Shown here: in pieces, positions 16,187 through 25,699 of the stretch
Layout: each line of letters begins with the position of its first letter
Position numbering within the stretch: position 1 is the stretch's first letter
NCBI RefSeq assembly: GCF_022761115.1
Contig: NZ_JAKWJS010000005.1
Coordinates: 242,488 to 306,487, forward strand
DNA length: 64,000 nt
Direction: 5' to 3'
Source of the DNA: Dyella sp. RRB7
GTDB taxonomy: Bacteria; Pseudomonadota; Gammaproteobacteria; Xanthomonadales; Rhodanobacteraceae
Notes under the pieces: generated by a model
What the model saw: only the letters and a program-made list of their open reading frames with translations
Told to the model about the DNA's origin: nothing
Database searches by the model: none
Position numbers and translations under genes: made by a program

Positions 16187-19100
16187 ATGCTGCCGTCCTT
16201 GTTGCTCAGTGCCTTCCTGTTTGGAACCACGCCGACGCCCACGATGGATATCACGTCCGTCGTGCCGCCGGCTGCCACGGCGCTGCCCACGCCGCAGTTT
16301 CGCCGCTATGGCACCGCCGAGGGGCTGCCCAGCAGCAGCGTGTATACCGTGGTGCAGTCGCCCGACGGCACCATGTGGTTCGGCACCAAGAGTGGCATCG
16401 CACGCTATGACGGCGTCGGCTTCAAGGTGTTCCGTCATGTCGTGGGCGATGCGCAATCGCTGTACAACAACGGCATCTCGGCCCTGCTGTTCGATCGCGG
16501 CGGGCACCTGTGGGCCGCCGGCCTGGAGGCGGGGCTCAACCGTTACGACGAACATACCGCCTCGTTCCGTCACTGGGGGCACGACAACAACGATCCGGCG
16601 AGCCTTAGCAGCGACAAGGCATGGACCATCGCGCAGACCGCCGACGGCTCGATCTGGGTCGGTACCGCGGTGGGCCTGGATCGCATGCGCATGGATGGTC
16701 GCGGTTTCGACCATGTGGCGGTGAGCGGGGATGATCCCGCGGCGCTGGGCACGGTGGGCGCGCTTTACGTCGACACGCATGGGCAGCTGTGGGTTGGCAG
16801 CGACAACGGCGTGTTCCGTCGCGACGAGGCTGGCGAATTCCACGCGATCAAGCCGGAAACCCCGGGGCAGGCGGTGGATGCCTGGCGTATCGAAGGCAAC
16901 GCCGACGAAGTGCGCATCGCCTCGTCGCATGGCCTGTTCGTGGTGCGCGGCGACGATATCGCGCGGCAGGTCGGGCGCAATGAACTGCCCGATACCAATG
17001 TGCTCAGCAGCGCACGCGACCGCGCCGGGCGCCTGTGGGTGGGCACGCAGCGGGGCCTGTTCCTGCAGAACGGCGAAGGCAGGCCCATCCAGGCCGTGAT
17101 CAATCAGCCGGTGTTGTACGGCAACCTGCCGGGCACGTGGGTGTGGCAGATCCAGGCCGACAACGAAGGCGGCCTGTGGATCGCCCTGTTCGATGGCGGC
17201 GTGGCCTACCTCGCGCCGGGCTGGAACAGCGTCAGCCGCTTCACCCACATTCCCGACGATGACGACAGCCTGCGCGATTCGGTCGCCTATTCGGTGGCGC
17301 GTGGCAGTGCCGGCACCGTGTGGGTGGGCGAACGCGGCGGTCGCGTGGACCGGCTATGGCCGGCCACCGGCGCGGTCGCGCACGTGTTGTCGGGCCTGCG
17401 CGGCGACGTGCTGGGCATGACCGAAGATGCACAGGCGCGCTTGTGGATCACCGTGCAGGGCGCGTTGTTCCGCTACGACAACGGCAAGCTCGACCAGGTG
17501 CCGGCCAACAGCCAGGGCATGAAGCATCCGCTGGAAGTGGAGCTGGGCCCGGATGGCAAGCTCTACGCGCGCACCTTCGGCGAAGGCCTGTTCCGCGTCG
17601 ATCAGGACACGCTCGCCGTCACGCCGGTGCCGTTCCGGCCGGCCGAGGAAAAGGCCCGCTGGGGCAGCCAGATCACGCTGAAAGATGGCCGCTTCTGGTA
17701 CGCCAGCGACGGCGGCATGATGCGCCTCGATCACACGTTCCAATATTTCGAGCCGGTGCCGGGCGTGAAGAACGACGCCTCGGTGGACGCCTTCGACTTC
17801 ACCGACGACGGCATGTGGATGGCGCGGCCCGATGGCCTGGAGCACTACCACTACACCGAGGATGGACTGGCGCTCGACGACAAGATCGATGCGAGCCGCG
17901 GCTGGCCGTCGGTCAACGTGATCGACCTGGCGGTGGACAAGCATCAGCGCGTGTGGATTTTTGGCCGCGATGGCCTGTGGCGGTTCGATCCCAGTTCGGG
18001 GCGATTCCGTGAGCTTGGCCTGCAGGACGGCCTGAGCAACGGTGAATTCATGCGTGGCTTTGGACGCGCCATCGACGGCACCATCTACGCGCCCACGCTG
18101 GGCGGCGTGATGGGCTTCAACCCCAACCGCATCGACGAGAACGTTTCATCGCCAGCCGTGGCCATCACGCATATCAGCGTGCGCCGCAACGGCATCGTGC
18201 AGGACGTGCCGGTGCCGGCCTCGGGCGAGTTGTTGCTCGGCTGGAAAGACCGCGGGCTGAATATCGAGGCGCGCGTGTTCTCCTATGTCGACCCTGCCGC
18301 CAATCGCTACCGCTTCCGCCTGCATGGTTTGGACGCCGCCTGGGTGGACACGGGTAGCCGCGGCGAACGCGATTTCGCGGGATTGGGCGCCGGCGATTAC
18401 ACCTTGGACGTAGCAGGTGCAGGCGCCGATGGCGTGTGGGCACATCTGGCCCAGCCCCTGCATATCCACGTGCAGGCGCCGCCGTGGGAGCGCTGGTGGG
18501 CGTGGTGCGGCTATGTGCTGCTGGCCGCATGGCTGGCCTGGCTGGCGCTGCAGGTATGGCGCCGTCGCCTGGCGCAGCGGCACCAGATCCAGCTGGCCGA
18601 GCAGCGCAGCCGGCTCGCCGAGCAGGCCAGTGCCGCGAAAACCCAGTTCCTCGCTACCTTGAGCCATGAAATCCGTACGCCGATGACCGGCGTGATGGGC
18701 ATGGCCGAGCTGCTGCTCAGCACGCCGCTCAGCAGCCTCCAGCGCGAGTACGCCGAAGCCATGCAGCGATCCGGCGGCATGCTGCTCAAGTTGCTCAATG
18801 ACGCACTGGACCTGGCGCGCATCGAGGCCGGCAAGCTCGAACTGGAAAACGCCCCGTTCGATCCCGCCGTGCTGGCCAATGACGTGGCCCAGCTGGAACT
18901 GGGCCAGGCGCGGGCCAAGGGTTTGCGCTTCGAGGTGGACGTTGCCGACGGCCTGCCGCATCGCATGATCGGCGACGCGGTACGCATCAAGCAGGTGCTG
19001 CTCAACCTGGCCAACAACGCCTTGAAGTTCACCGAGCGTGGCGGCGTCACCCTGCGCGTGCGCCGCACCCAGGACGGCCTGCGCTTCAGCATCATCGACA

Positions 19101-19735
19101 CCGGCCCCGGCATTCCGGAAGCCAGCCAGGCGCGCTTGTTCCAGCGCTTCGAGCAGGCCACCAGCCCGCAACGGCGCGCCGGCAGCGGGCTGGGCCTGGC
19201 GATCTGCCGCGAACTGGTGGCGATGATGGGCGGCAGCATCGAACTGGAATCGAAGGTGGCATTCGGCAGCACGTTCCATGTGCGGTTGCCGCTACAAGTC
19301 GCGCAGGAGCCGCCCGCGTCGACTGCCACGCACGGTGATGTTCCGATCACGCGTCAATTGCACGTGCTGCTGGTGGAAGACGACGCCATCGTGGCGGCGG
19401 TGATCCGCGGCCTGCTCGAACGCGTCGGTCACGACGTGCGCTATGTGGGCAATGGCCTGGCCGCGCTGGCGGAACTGGCACAGGCGTCTTGCGACGTGAT
19501 CCTGCTCGACCTCGACCTTCCAGGCATCGATGGCTTCCAGATCGCACGCCTGATCCGCCAGCGCGAGGAACCCGGTCATCGCATACCGATCGTGGCGATC
19601 ACGGCGCGTTCGGGTGGCGATGAGGAAGCGCGGGCGCGCGACGCGGGCATGGATGGCTTTCTGCGCAAGCCGCTGACGGGTGAGCAGCTGATGGATGTGA
19701 TCCATGCGCATATGAGGGTGAGTGAAGGGGAGTGA
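16187..19735 (+). CDS. hybrid sensor histidine kinase with periplasmic two-component propeller
   Basis: A membrane sensor of 1182 residues. A signal peptide is followed by about 700 residues of Reg_prop repeats (for example GTMWFGTKSGIARYDG, GSIWVGTAVGLDRM, GRLWVGTQRGLF) predicted to form two seven-bladed propellers in the periplasm. Next come a Y_Y_Y domain (about 680-760), one membrane helix (WWAWCGYVLLAAWLAWLAL), HisKA with the H box ATLSHEIRTPMTGV (His near 827), a HATPase domain (NLANNALKFTE, DTGPGI, GSGLGLAI) and a C-terminal receiver domain (LLDLDLPGIDGF, Asp near 1108). No DNA-binding domain is present, so a separate partner must relay the output. GGGGGAG precedes ATG 16187; an in-frame ATG at 16163 is possible. 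Confidence 0.9.
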   Translation: MLPSLLLSAFLFGTTPTPTMDITSVVPPAATALPTPQFRRYGTAEGLPSSSVYTVVQSPDGTMWFGTKSGIARYDGVGFKVFRHVVGDAQSLYNNGISALLFDRGGHLWAAGLEAGLNRYDEHTASFRHWGHDNNDPASLSSDKAWTIAQTADGSIWVGTAVGLDRMRMDGRGFDHVAVSGDDPAALGTVGALYVDTHGQLWVGSDNGVFRRDEAGEFHAIKPETPGQAVDAWRIEGNADEVRIASSHGLFVVRGDDIARQVGRNELPDTNVLSSARDRAGRLWVGTQRGLFLQNGEGRPIQAVINQPVLYGNLPGTWVWQIQADNEGGLWIALFDGGVAYLAPGWNSVSRFTHIPDDDDSLRDSVAYSVARGSAGTVWVGERGGRVDRLWPATGAVAHVLSGLRGDVLGMTEDAQARLWITVQGALFRYDNGKLDQVPANSQGMKHPLEVELGPDGKLYARTFGEGLFRVDQDTLAVTPVPFRPAEEKARWGSQITLKDGRFWYASDGGMMRLDHTFQYFEPVPGVKNDASVDAFDFTDDGMWMARPDGLEHYHYTEDGLALDDKIDASRGWPSVNVIDLAVDKHQRVWIFGRDGLWRFDPSSGRFRELGLQDGLSNGEFMRGFGRAIDGTIYAPTLGGVMGFNPNRIDENVSSPAVAITHISVRRNGIVQDVPVPASGELLLGWKDRGLNIEARVFSYVDPAANRYRFRLHGLDAAWVDTGSRGERDFAGLGAGDYTLDVAGAGADGVWAHLAQPLHIHVQAPPWERWWAWCGYVLLAAWLAWLALQVWRRRLAQRHQIQLAEQRSRLAEQASAAKTQFLATLSHEIRTPMTGVMGMAELLLSTPLSSLQREYAEAMQRSGGMLLKLLNDALDLARIEAGKLELENAPFDPAVLANDVAQLELGQARAKGLRFEVDVADGLPHRMIGDAVRIKQVLLNLANNALKFTERGGVTLRVRRTQDGLRFSIIDTGPGIPEASQARLFQRFEQATSPQRRAGSGLGLAICRELVAMMGGSIELESKVAFGSTFHVRLPLQVAQEPPASTATHGDVPITRQLHVLLVEDDAIVAAVIRGLLERVGHDVRYVGNGLAALAELAQASCDVILLDLDLPGIDGFQIARLIRQREEPGHRIPIVAITARSGGDEEARARDAGMDGFLRKPLTGEQLMDVIHAHMRVSEGE

Positions 19736-19770
19736 TGCGGGAGCATCACGAAGCGTGTTCGGCTCTTGCG

Positions 19771-19800
19771 CTCGTCATCCCTGCGGAAGCAGGGACCCAG
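19771..19800. repeat. short interspersed GTCAT-hairpin repeat
   Basis: CTCGTCAT followed by the hairpin CCCTGC-GGAA-GCAGGG and ACCCA. It is one of five relatives of the CGTCATTCCCGCGAAAGCGGGAATCCA type in this window. Confidence 0.7.
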
Positions 19801-19876
19801 TGACTGTGTTCTTGATGGTGACGTTATCGCCAGCGTGCTCGCCTGCGGCGGGCTTCCGAGCCGCTGCCGCGGCCCG

Positions 19877-20255
19877 GGTTACTTCTCTTTGCGTGGCCAA
19901 AGAGAAGTAACCAAGAGAAAGGCCACCCCGATGGCGCGCCCTTCGGGTGCGCGGACGGGTTGCGGAGGTTTGGCGACAGGGCCTCCTGCCCTGACGCCAA
20001 ACTGGCTCGCCTCCATGCGAGCCACCCTACGGGCTTTTCCTCCACCCGTCCGCCGCGCCATAGGGGACCCGAAGATCAACGGCCAGAGCTCGAGCCGTGT
20101 GCTCTTGATCTATGGGGCCCCTGTACACCAAGCGGGGGGCCGTTTCTCTTGGTTACTTCTCTTGACCCCGGGCATGCTGCCCTTCGCCCTTCGGGCCGGC
20201 TTCGCCGTTCGCATGCGCTCCTGCGTATGCGTGGGCAAGCAAAGAGAAGTGACCC
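19877..20255. repeat. multi-hairpin structured intergenic element
   Basis: This makes up most of a 578-base stretch without a convincing gene (19736-20313). It begins with a perfect 14-bp hairpin (GGTTACTTCTCTTT at 19877-19890 with 19899-19912). The right part (about 20138-20164) repeats the segment around 19900-19924 in inverted orientation, and 20241-20255 repeats the arm again. Between them lie further hairpins: GTTTGGCG-A-CAGGGC/GCCCTG-A-CGCCAAAC near 19970-20005 and GGCTCGC/GCGAGCC near 20010. Short reading frames crossing it (such as VTSLCVAKEK) are by-products of the repeat. A partial copy ends the window. Confidence 0.75.
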
Positions 20256-20313
20256 GGCCTCCGGCAGGAGGGCGGAAGCCCGCCGCAGGCGAGCCTGATC
20301 GCGGTCACGCGAC

Positions 20314-21342
20314 TTAAGCGCGACGACCACCCGCAAAGAACGCCCGAAACGCCGCCACCGTCCTCGCCACGCCCTCGTCATCCACATCCAGATGCGTCAC
20401 CAGCCGCAAGGTCGGCAGATAGCCGATGCTGATGCGTACGCCGGCCTCGCGCAGATGGACGTCCAATTCACGAAGACGATCCGCCGGCACGTCGATAAAC
20501 ACCATGTTGGTGAACTGGCCAAGCAACTTGATGCCCGGAATGTCGCTGAGCCCCGCTGCAAGCGTGGCTGCACGCGCATGATCGTCGGCGAGGCGCGCCA
20601 CATGATGATCGAGCGCGTAGGAAGCGGCCGCCGCCAGCATGCCGGCCTGGCGCCAGCCACCGCCAGCGACCTTGCGCCAGCGCCGGGCCTTGTCGATCAG
20701 CATGGCCGAGCCGACCAGCACCGAGCCCACCGGTGCGCCCAGCCCCTTCGACAGGCACACCGAGACGCTATCGAAATGCCGTGCGATTTCGCGCGCGGGC
20801 ACGCCGCTGGCCACGGCGGCGTTGAACAGGCGTGCGCCATCCAGGTGAAACCCGAGCCCACGCTCGTGGGTGAAATCACGCGCCGCCCGGATGTAGTCCA
20901 TTGACATCACGCGGCCGTGCCAGGTGTTTTCCAGCGCCAGCACGCGGGTGCGGGCGAAATGCGGGTCGACCGGCTTGATCGCCGCGGCAAGCTTGTCCAG
21001 CGGCAGCGAGCCATCGGCATCCTGGGGAATCGGCTGCGGCTGGATCGAGCCGAGCACCGCGGCACCGCCACCCTCGAACTTGTAGGTATGCGCATCGGCC
21101 CCGACCAGATACTCGTCGCCACGCTCGCAATGCGCCATCAGCGCCAGCAGGTTCGACTGCGTGCCGGTGGGCACGAACAGCGCCGCTTCGAAGCCCAGCT
21201 CATCCGCCAGGCGCCGCTGCAGGGCGTTGACGCTGGGGTCCTCGCCATAGACGTCATCGCCGACCGCGGCATCCACCATGGCGGCACGCATGGCCGGGGT
21301 GGGGCGGGTCACGGTATCGCTGCGCAGGTCGATCGGTTCCAC
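20314..21342 (-). CDS. ltaE: low-specificity L-threonine aldolase
   Basis: PLP enzyme that cleaves L-threonine and L-allo-threonine to glycine and acetaldehyde. Its 342 residues match the family length. Motifs are IDLRSDTVTRPTPAMR at the N terminus, VGDDVYGEDP, FVPTGTQSNLLA, the HLDGARLFNAAVASG segment (Asp and Arg at the active site) and SVCLSKGLGAPVGS with the Schiff-base lysine near residue 198. It is a lone gene, divergent from the ABC exporter. Confidence 0.93.
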   Translation of the reverse strand: MEPIDLRSDTVTRPTPAMRAAMVDAAVGDDVYGEDPSVNALQRRLADELGFEAALFVPTGTQSNLLALMAHCERGDEYLVGADAHTYKFEGGGAAVLGSIQPQPIPQDADGSLPLDKLAAAIKPVDPHFARTRVLALENTWHGRVMSMDYIRAARDFTHERGLGFHLDGARLFNAAVASGVPAREIARHFDSVSVCLSKGLGAPVGSVLVGSAMLIDKARRWRKVAGGGWRQAGMLAAAASYALDHHVARLADDHARAATLAAGLSDIPGIKLLGQFTNMVFIDVPADRLRELDVHLREAGVRISIGYLPTLRLVTHLDVDDEGVARTVAAFRAFFAGGRRA

Positions 21343-21493
21343 GGCGGTCGCTCACTCGGAAAACAGGCCCGCAGCTTGATCGCTCACCGGCGCCGTCGCA
21401 AGCATGGCCATGCTTACGATGGCCGTCCGCTTGGGCTAGCCTTGGGCCCAGCGGCGTCCGCATTGCGCGGGTGCAAGTCGATGGGGCAACCGC

Positions 21494-23269
21494 ATGTCGT
21501 TTCTGCGTCTCTACCTGCGTGTCATCGGGCTGCTGGCGCCCGAAAGGAAACTGGCGATCACGCTGGCGCTGGCCAATCTCGCGCTGGCGGGAGTGTTCTT
21601 CCTGGAGCCGGTGCTGTTCGGCAAGGTGGTGGATGCGCTGGCAGCGACCCATGGCGGGAATGCTCCGCGCCTGATCGCGCTGTGGGCAGGCGTTGGATTT
21701 GCCGGCGTGCTGGCCAGTGTCTGGGTGTCGCTGCATGCCGATCGGCTGGCGCATCGGCGGCGGCTGGCGGCCATCGCCATGTTTTTCGAGCACGCGGCAT
21801 CCATGCCGCTTTCGTTCCACGGCGAATATCACACCGGGCGGTTGTCGCGCATCATGAACGTGGGCGTGAGCAATCTGTTCAACCTGTGGCTGAGTTTCTT
21901 CCGCGAGCATCTGGCGACGCTGCTGTCGATCCTGGTGATGGTGCCGGTGGCGTTGTGGATCAACTGGAAGCTGGCGCTGCTGATGATCGCGCTGCTGGTG
22001 TGCTTCTCCGTCTTCAATGCGGTGGCCGTGCAACGCACGCACAAGGCCCAGGGCGAGGTGGAGGAGCTGCATCACGAAATCGCCACGCGCGCCGGCGACG
22101 TGTTCGGCAATGTCACGGTGGTGCAGAGCTTTACCCGCCTGGCCGCCGAGTCGCGCGCCTTGCGGGAGATGATGACGCGCACGCTCAACGCGCAATATCC
22201 GGTGCTGCGCGGCTGGGCGATTTTGTCCGTGCTCAATCGCGCCGCCAGCACGCTGACCATCGTGGCGATCTTCGCGATGGGCGCGACCCTGCATGCGCGC
22301 GGCGAGATCAGCGTAGGCAGCATCGTCAGCTTCGTGGGCTTTTCGATGCTGTTGATCGGACGGCTGGAGCAGTTCGCCACCTTCCTGTCCAACCTGTTCT
22401 TCCAATCGCAGTCGCTGCGCGATTTCTTCACCGTGCTCGACCGCCGCCCGGAGATCGCCGACCGCCCGGGCGCCATCGAGCTGCCACGCGTGCGTGGCGA
22501 GGTGGTGTTCGACCACGTCAGTTTCGGCTACGACCCGGTGCAGCCGGCACTGCATGACCTGAGCTTCCGCGCTGCGCCGGGCAGCACCATCGCCCTGGTG
22601 GGCCCCACGGGTGCTGGCAAGAGCACGGCGCTGAGCCTGCTTTATCGCGCCTACGATCCCAGCGCCGGGCGCGTCACCATCGATGGCCAGGATGTGCGCG
22701 AGGTAACGCTCGAGTCGTTGCGCCGGAACATCGGCGTGGTGTTCCAGGATGCCGGCATGTTCTATCGCTCGATCCTGGACAACCTGCGCGTGGGCAACCC
22801 CGAGGCTGGCGAGGCGGATATCGAAGCGGCGGTGGCGGCGGCCGAGGCGGCGGCATTCATTGCGCGCAAGCCCGAGGGCCTGGGGACCCTGGTGGCCGAG
22901 CGCGGCCGCTCGCTGTCCGGCGGCGAACGCCAGCGCCTGGCCATCGCTCGCGCCATGCTCAAGGACGCACCGATCCTCATCCTGGACGAGGCCACCAGCG
23001 CACTCGACAACACCACCGAAGCGCGCATCCAGCGTGCGCTGGACCGGCTCACGGTGGGGCGCACCACCTTTGTGATCGCACACCGATTGTCCACCGTGCG
23101 CCATGCCGACCAGATCCTGGTGCTTGACCAGGGGCGCATGGTGGAGCTGGGAACGTTCGACGAGCTGATCCGAAAAGGCGGGCTGTTCGCGCGGCTGGCC
23201 GAGGAAGGACAGTTCGTGGCGGATGCACAGCCCGTCCCGGCTTCCTCTCCCCTGGGGGGAGAGGATTGA
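21494..23269 (+). CDS. ABC exporter, fused permease/ATPase, cyclic-glucan (NdvA) type
   Basis: A 591-residue half-transporter. Residues 1-310 carry six helices and match the NdvA/ChvA beta-(1,2)-glucan exporter group. The C-terminal ATPase has Walker A GPTGAGKS (about 370), the signature LSGGERQR (about 475), Walker B ILILDEATSALD, and the switch His in IAHRLSTVRHADQ. It would function as a homodimer in the inner membrane. The glucan synthase partner (NdvB) is not in the window, so the transported glucan is inferred from family resemblance only; lipid or peptide export is possible. Confidence 0.8.
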   Translation: MSFLRLYLRVIGLLAPERKLAITLALANLALAGVFFLEPVLFGKVVDALAATHGGNAPRLIALWAGVGFAGVLASVWVSLHADRLAHRRRLAAIAMFFEHAASMPLSFHGEYHTGRLSRIMNVGVSNLFNLWLSFFREHLATLLSILVMVPVALWINWKLALLMIALLVCFSVFNAVAVQRTHKAQGEVEELHHEIATRAGDVFGNVTVVQSFTRLAAESRALREMMTRTLNAQYPVLRGWAILSVLNRAASTLTIVAIFAMGATLHARGEISVGSIVSFVGFSMLLIGRLEQFATFLSNLFFQSQSLRDFFTVLDRRPEIADRPGAIELPRVRGEVVFDHVSFGYDPVQPALHDLSFRAAPGSTIALVGPTGAGKSTALSLLYRAYDPSAGRVTIDGQDVREVTLESLRRNIGVVFQDAGMFYRSILDNLRVGNPEAGEADIEAAVAAAEAAAFIARKPEGLGTLVAERGRSLSGGERQRLAIARAMLKDAPILILDEATSALDNTTEARIQRALDRLTVGRTTFVIAHRLSTVRHADQILVLDQGRMVELGTFDELIRKGGLFARLAEEGQFVADAQPVPASSPLGGED

Positions 23270-23280
23270 AGCGAGTGGCG

Positions 23281-24384
23281 CTAGCCGTGTTTACGGAAGT
23301 ACAGCCACGCCAATACCGCCAATATCACTGCAGGCAACAGGTTGGCCATCAGCGGCGGCACACCGTAGACGGTGCCGAAGTTCACCATCGCCTTCTGCAG
23401 GAAGTACCAGCCGATGGCCAGCAGCATGCCGATGAACATGCGCTTGCCCAGGCCACCGGAGCGCAGCGTGCCGAACGAGAACGGCATGGCGCACAGCACC
23501 AGCACCAGCACGTTGAGCGGGTATAGCGCGCGCATCCAGAACGCCGAGGCGTATACACCCGGATTCTGGCCGTTCTGCTCCAGATAGTTGATGTTGCGCC
23601 GCAGGTCGCGCATGGGCAGGTATTGCGGCTGGATCACCGATTGCTCCAGCACCTGCGGATTGAGCTTGGAATCCCAGCGCTGGCTCGGGGCGGTGATCGT
23701 ATGCGTGCCCTTGTCGTCCAGCGTGGTGCTGCGCACCTGGCTCATCACCCATTGCCGGCCATCGTGTTCGGCCGTCTTGGCCCAGTCGAAACGGTCGACC
23801 TGGCCGTCCGGGGTGAGCGTGAACACGCGTACATCGTGCAACTGCACGGTGCTGTGCGTGCCCCGGTGTTCGGCCGTCCAGCCCTTGGCGTTGATGATGC
23901 GGTCGCCATCGCGTGCCCACAGGCCGGAGCTGCCGCCGAGCCCCATGCTGTTGTTCGACTTCAGGCGCAACTGCATGGCCTGCGCTTGCTGGTCGCCCCA
24001 CGGCGCGGCGGTTTCGCCCAGGATCACCACGCCCACCACCATGATGGCCACCACGCCCACCGCGGACACGGCAATGCGCAGCTTGGAAAGTCCGCAGGCG
24101 CGCAGCGCGGTGATCTCGTTGGTGGAAGCCAGGCCGCCGAGGCCCAGCAGGCCGCCGATGAGCGCCGCATTGCCGAACATTTCATAGAGGCGGCGCGGAA
24201 AAGTCACCAGCACGTAGACCACCGCGTTGGTCACCGTGTAGCCGTTCTTGCCCACGTTGCCGAGCTGGCGCAGGAACTGGAATACCGCGTCGAGGCCGGT
24301 GATCACCAGCCACACCATCAGCATCGAGCCCAGTACGGTCGTGCCGACCAGCCAGTCAACGCGCCGGATGCGGAACCTGCCCAT
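23281..24384 (-). CDS. lptG: LPS export ABC transporter permease LptG
   Basis: A 367-residue YjgP/YjgQ-family permease. With LptF and LptB it extracts lipopolysaccharide from the inner membrane and passes it to LptC and LptA. Helices lie at about residues 13-35, 58-80 and 100-122, followed by a periplasmic beta-jellyroll (about 130-265), then helices from about 275 to the C terminus. FGNAALIGGLLGLGGLASTNEITALRACGLSKLRI is the conserved coupling-helix region that contacts LptB. The ATG overlaps the lptF stop as TGATG. LptF-LptG order and divergence from pepA match the common gammaproteobacterial arrangement. Confidence 0.95.
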   Translation of the reverse strand: MGRFRIRRVDWLVGTTVLGSMLMVWLVITGLDAVFQFLRQLGNVGKNGYTVTNAVVYVLVTFPRRLYEMFGNAALIGGLLGLGGLASTNEITALRACGLSKLRIAVSAVGVVAIMVVGVVILGETAAPWGDQQAQAMQLRLKSNNSMGLGGSSGLWARDGDRIINAKGWTAEHRGTHSTVQLHDVRVFTLTPDGQVDRFDWAKTAEHDGRQWVMSQVRSTTLDDKGTHTITAPSQRWDSKLNPQVLEQSVIQPQYLPMRDLRRNINYLEQNGQNPGVYASAFWMRALYPLNVLVLVLCAMPFSFGTLRSGGLGKRMFIGMLLAIGWYFLQKAMVNFGTVYGVPPLMANLLPAVILAVLAWLYFRKHG

Positions 24385-25487
24385 CAGGCACCCGCCTTGC
24401 GCGGTTTGCGCTCGACGTACTGGTTACGGAACATCCAGGCAGCGTAGGCAAACACGATAAAGCTCACCATCCACATCGGCGCCGAATGGTGCCAGTGGCC
24501 CTTGATGATCTGGCCGCGGCATAGCGCCAGCAGCAGGTAGTAGAAGTAGAAGCTGAGCACCGCCAGGAACAGGCGCCCGAAGCGCGGTTCGCGCGGGCTC
24601 TGGCGCGACATCGGCAAGGCCAGCGCCAGCAGCACCAGGGTCATGGCCGGCGCGATGGTGCGCCAGGCGAACTCGGCGCGCGTGTCCGGGTTGTCGGTGC
24701 GCAGCAGCTGCATGGTGGTGAGCGAGTGCGCGGGATCCTCGTCGTCCTCGTCGGACTGGATGCTGTCCAGCGAGGCGTCGTTGCGCTCGTATTTCATCTT
24801 GCGCCAGTTGTCGGCGCCGAGCGGGATGTCGTACTGCCAGCCGTCCCAGAGCGCCAGGAAGCGGCCATTGCCGTCGGTCTCCTGGTAGAGCTGGCCATGC
24901 TTGCCGGTCACGATCTTGAGATGGGGCACGTTGTCGTGGCCGGCGCGCTCGGTGGCAATGAAGGTATTGCCCAGCGTGCTGCCATCGCGGCTGAGCTCGT
25001 CGACGAAGATGATGCCGCCCTTGCCGGGCAGCTCGGTGAAGCGGCCCGCGTCCAGGCCCGCCGCGATCACCGAGCGGTTGGCCTCGGCCACCAACTGGTC
25101 GGAGGTGCGTGCCGCCCATGGCCCCAGCCACAGCGACACTGCGCCCACCAGCACGGCCACCACCAGCGAGAGGATGGACAGCGGACGCAACAGCCCCGAG
25201 GCACCCATGCCGGAGGAGGCCAGTACATGCATTTCGCTTTCGCGATACATGCGGCCAAGGCCGTTGAGCACGCCCAGGAAGGCCGCCAGCGGCAGCAGGG
25301 TGGTCAGGCCGTCGAGCATGTTCAGGCCCAGCACCTGGAACATCACGCTGGCCGGGAAGCTGCCATTGGCCACCTGCTGCAGCACATGCGCGAACGAGGT
25401 GCCGGCCATGATGGCCAGCAGCACGATGGCGGTGGCGGCTACGGTCTGAGCCAGCTCACGCAGGAAATAACGATCGAGGATGCTCAG
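24384..25487 (-). CDS. lptF: LPS export ABC transporter permease LptF, apparent CTG start
   Basis: The partner permease to LptG, 367 residues if read from CTG at 25487. The first ATG/GTG-type codon in frame is GTG at 25424, which would remove the conserved N terminus. The 21 codons before it encode [20 protein letters not shown], equivalent to the IRYLVRETL opening of E. coli LptF, and an in-frame TGA lies four codons upstream of the CTG. TGAGGA is six bases before the CTG, an ideal ribosome binding site. The coupling helix contains [22 protein letters not shown], and the periplasmic jellyroll spans about 130-270. Confidence 0.93.
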   Translation of the reverse strand: MSILDRYFLRELAQTVAATAIVLLAIMAGTSFAHVLQQVANGSFPASVMFQVLGLNMLDGLTTLLPLAAFLGVLNGLGRMYRESEMHVLASSGMGASGLLRPLSILSLVVAVLVGAVSLWLGPWAARTSDQLVAEANRSVIAAGLDAGRFTELPGKGGIIFVDELSRDGSTLGNTFIATERAGHDNVPHLKIVTGKHGQLYQETDGNGRFLALWDGWQYDIPLGADNWRKMKYERNDASLDSIQSDEDDEDPAHSLTTMQLLRTDNPDTRAEFAWRTIAPAMTLVLLALALPMSRQSPREPRFGRLFLAVLSFYFYYLLLALCRGQIIKGHWHHSAPMWMVSFIVFAYAAWMFRNQYVERKPRKAGA

Positions 25488-25699
25488 AAACGGTCCTCAC
25501 GCATGCAGAGGCCCGCGACGCGGAAGGCACGCGCGCAGGACGGGGAACAACCGCTAAGTGTACGGGCTATCACCCGGATCATGGGGACAGGTTCTCGACA
25601 TGCGATAAGATGATGGGCTTGGCGCCGCCCTTTTCGGGGCTGGCAAACCCCAAGTCTAGCCTGTCCGGACCTTTCCGGACCTTTCCGCAGGACATCTTC

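Noticed and set aside
19722..20317. Short proteins such as VTSLCVAKEK-type reading frames in the intergenic repeat
   Set aside because: Their sequence follows the inverted repeats, there is no ribosome site, and the same peptide arises on both strands.
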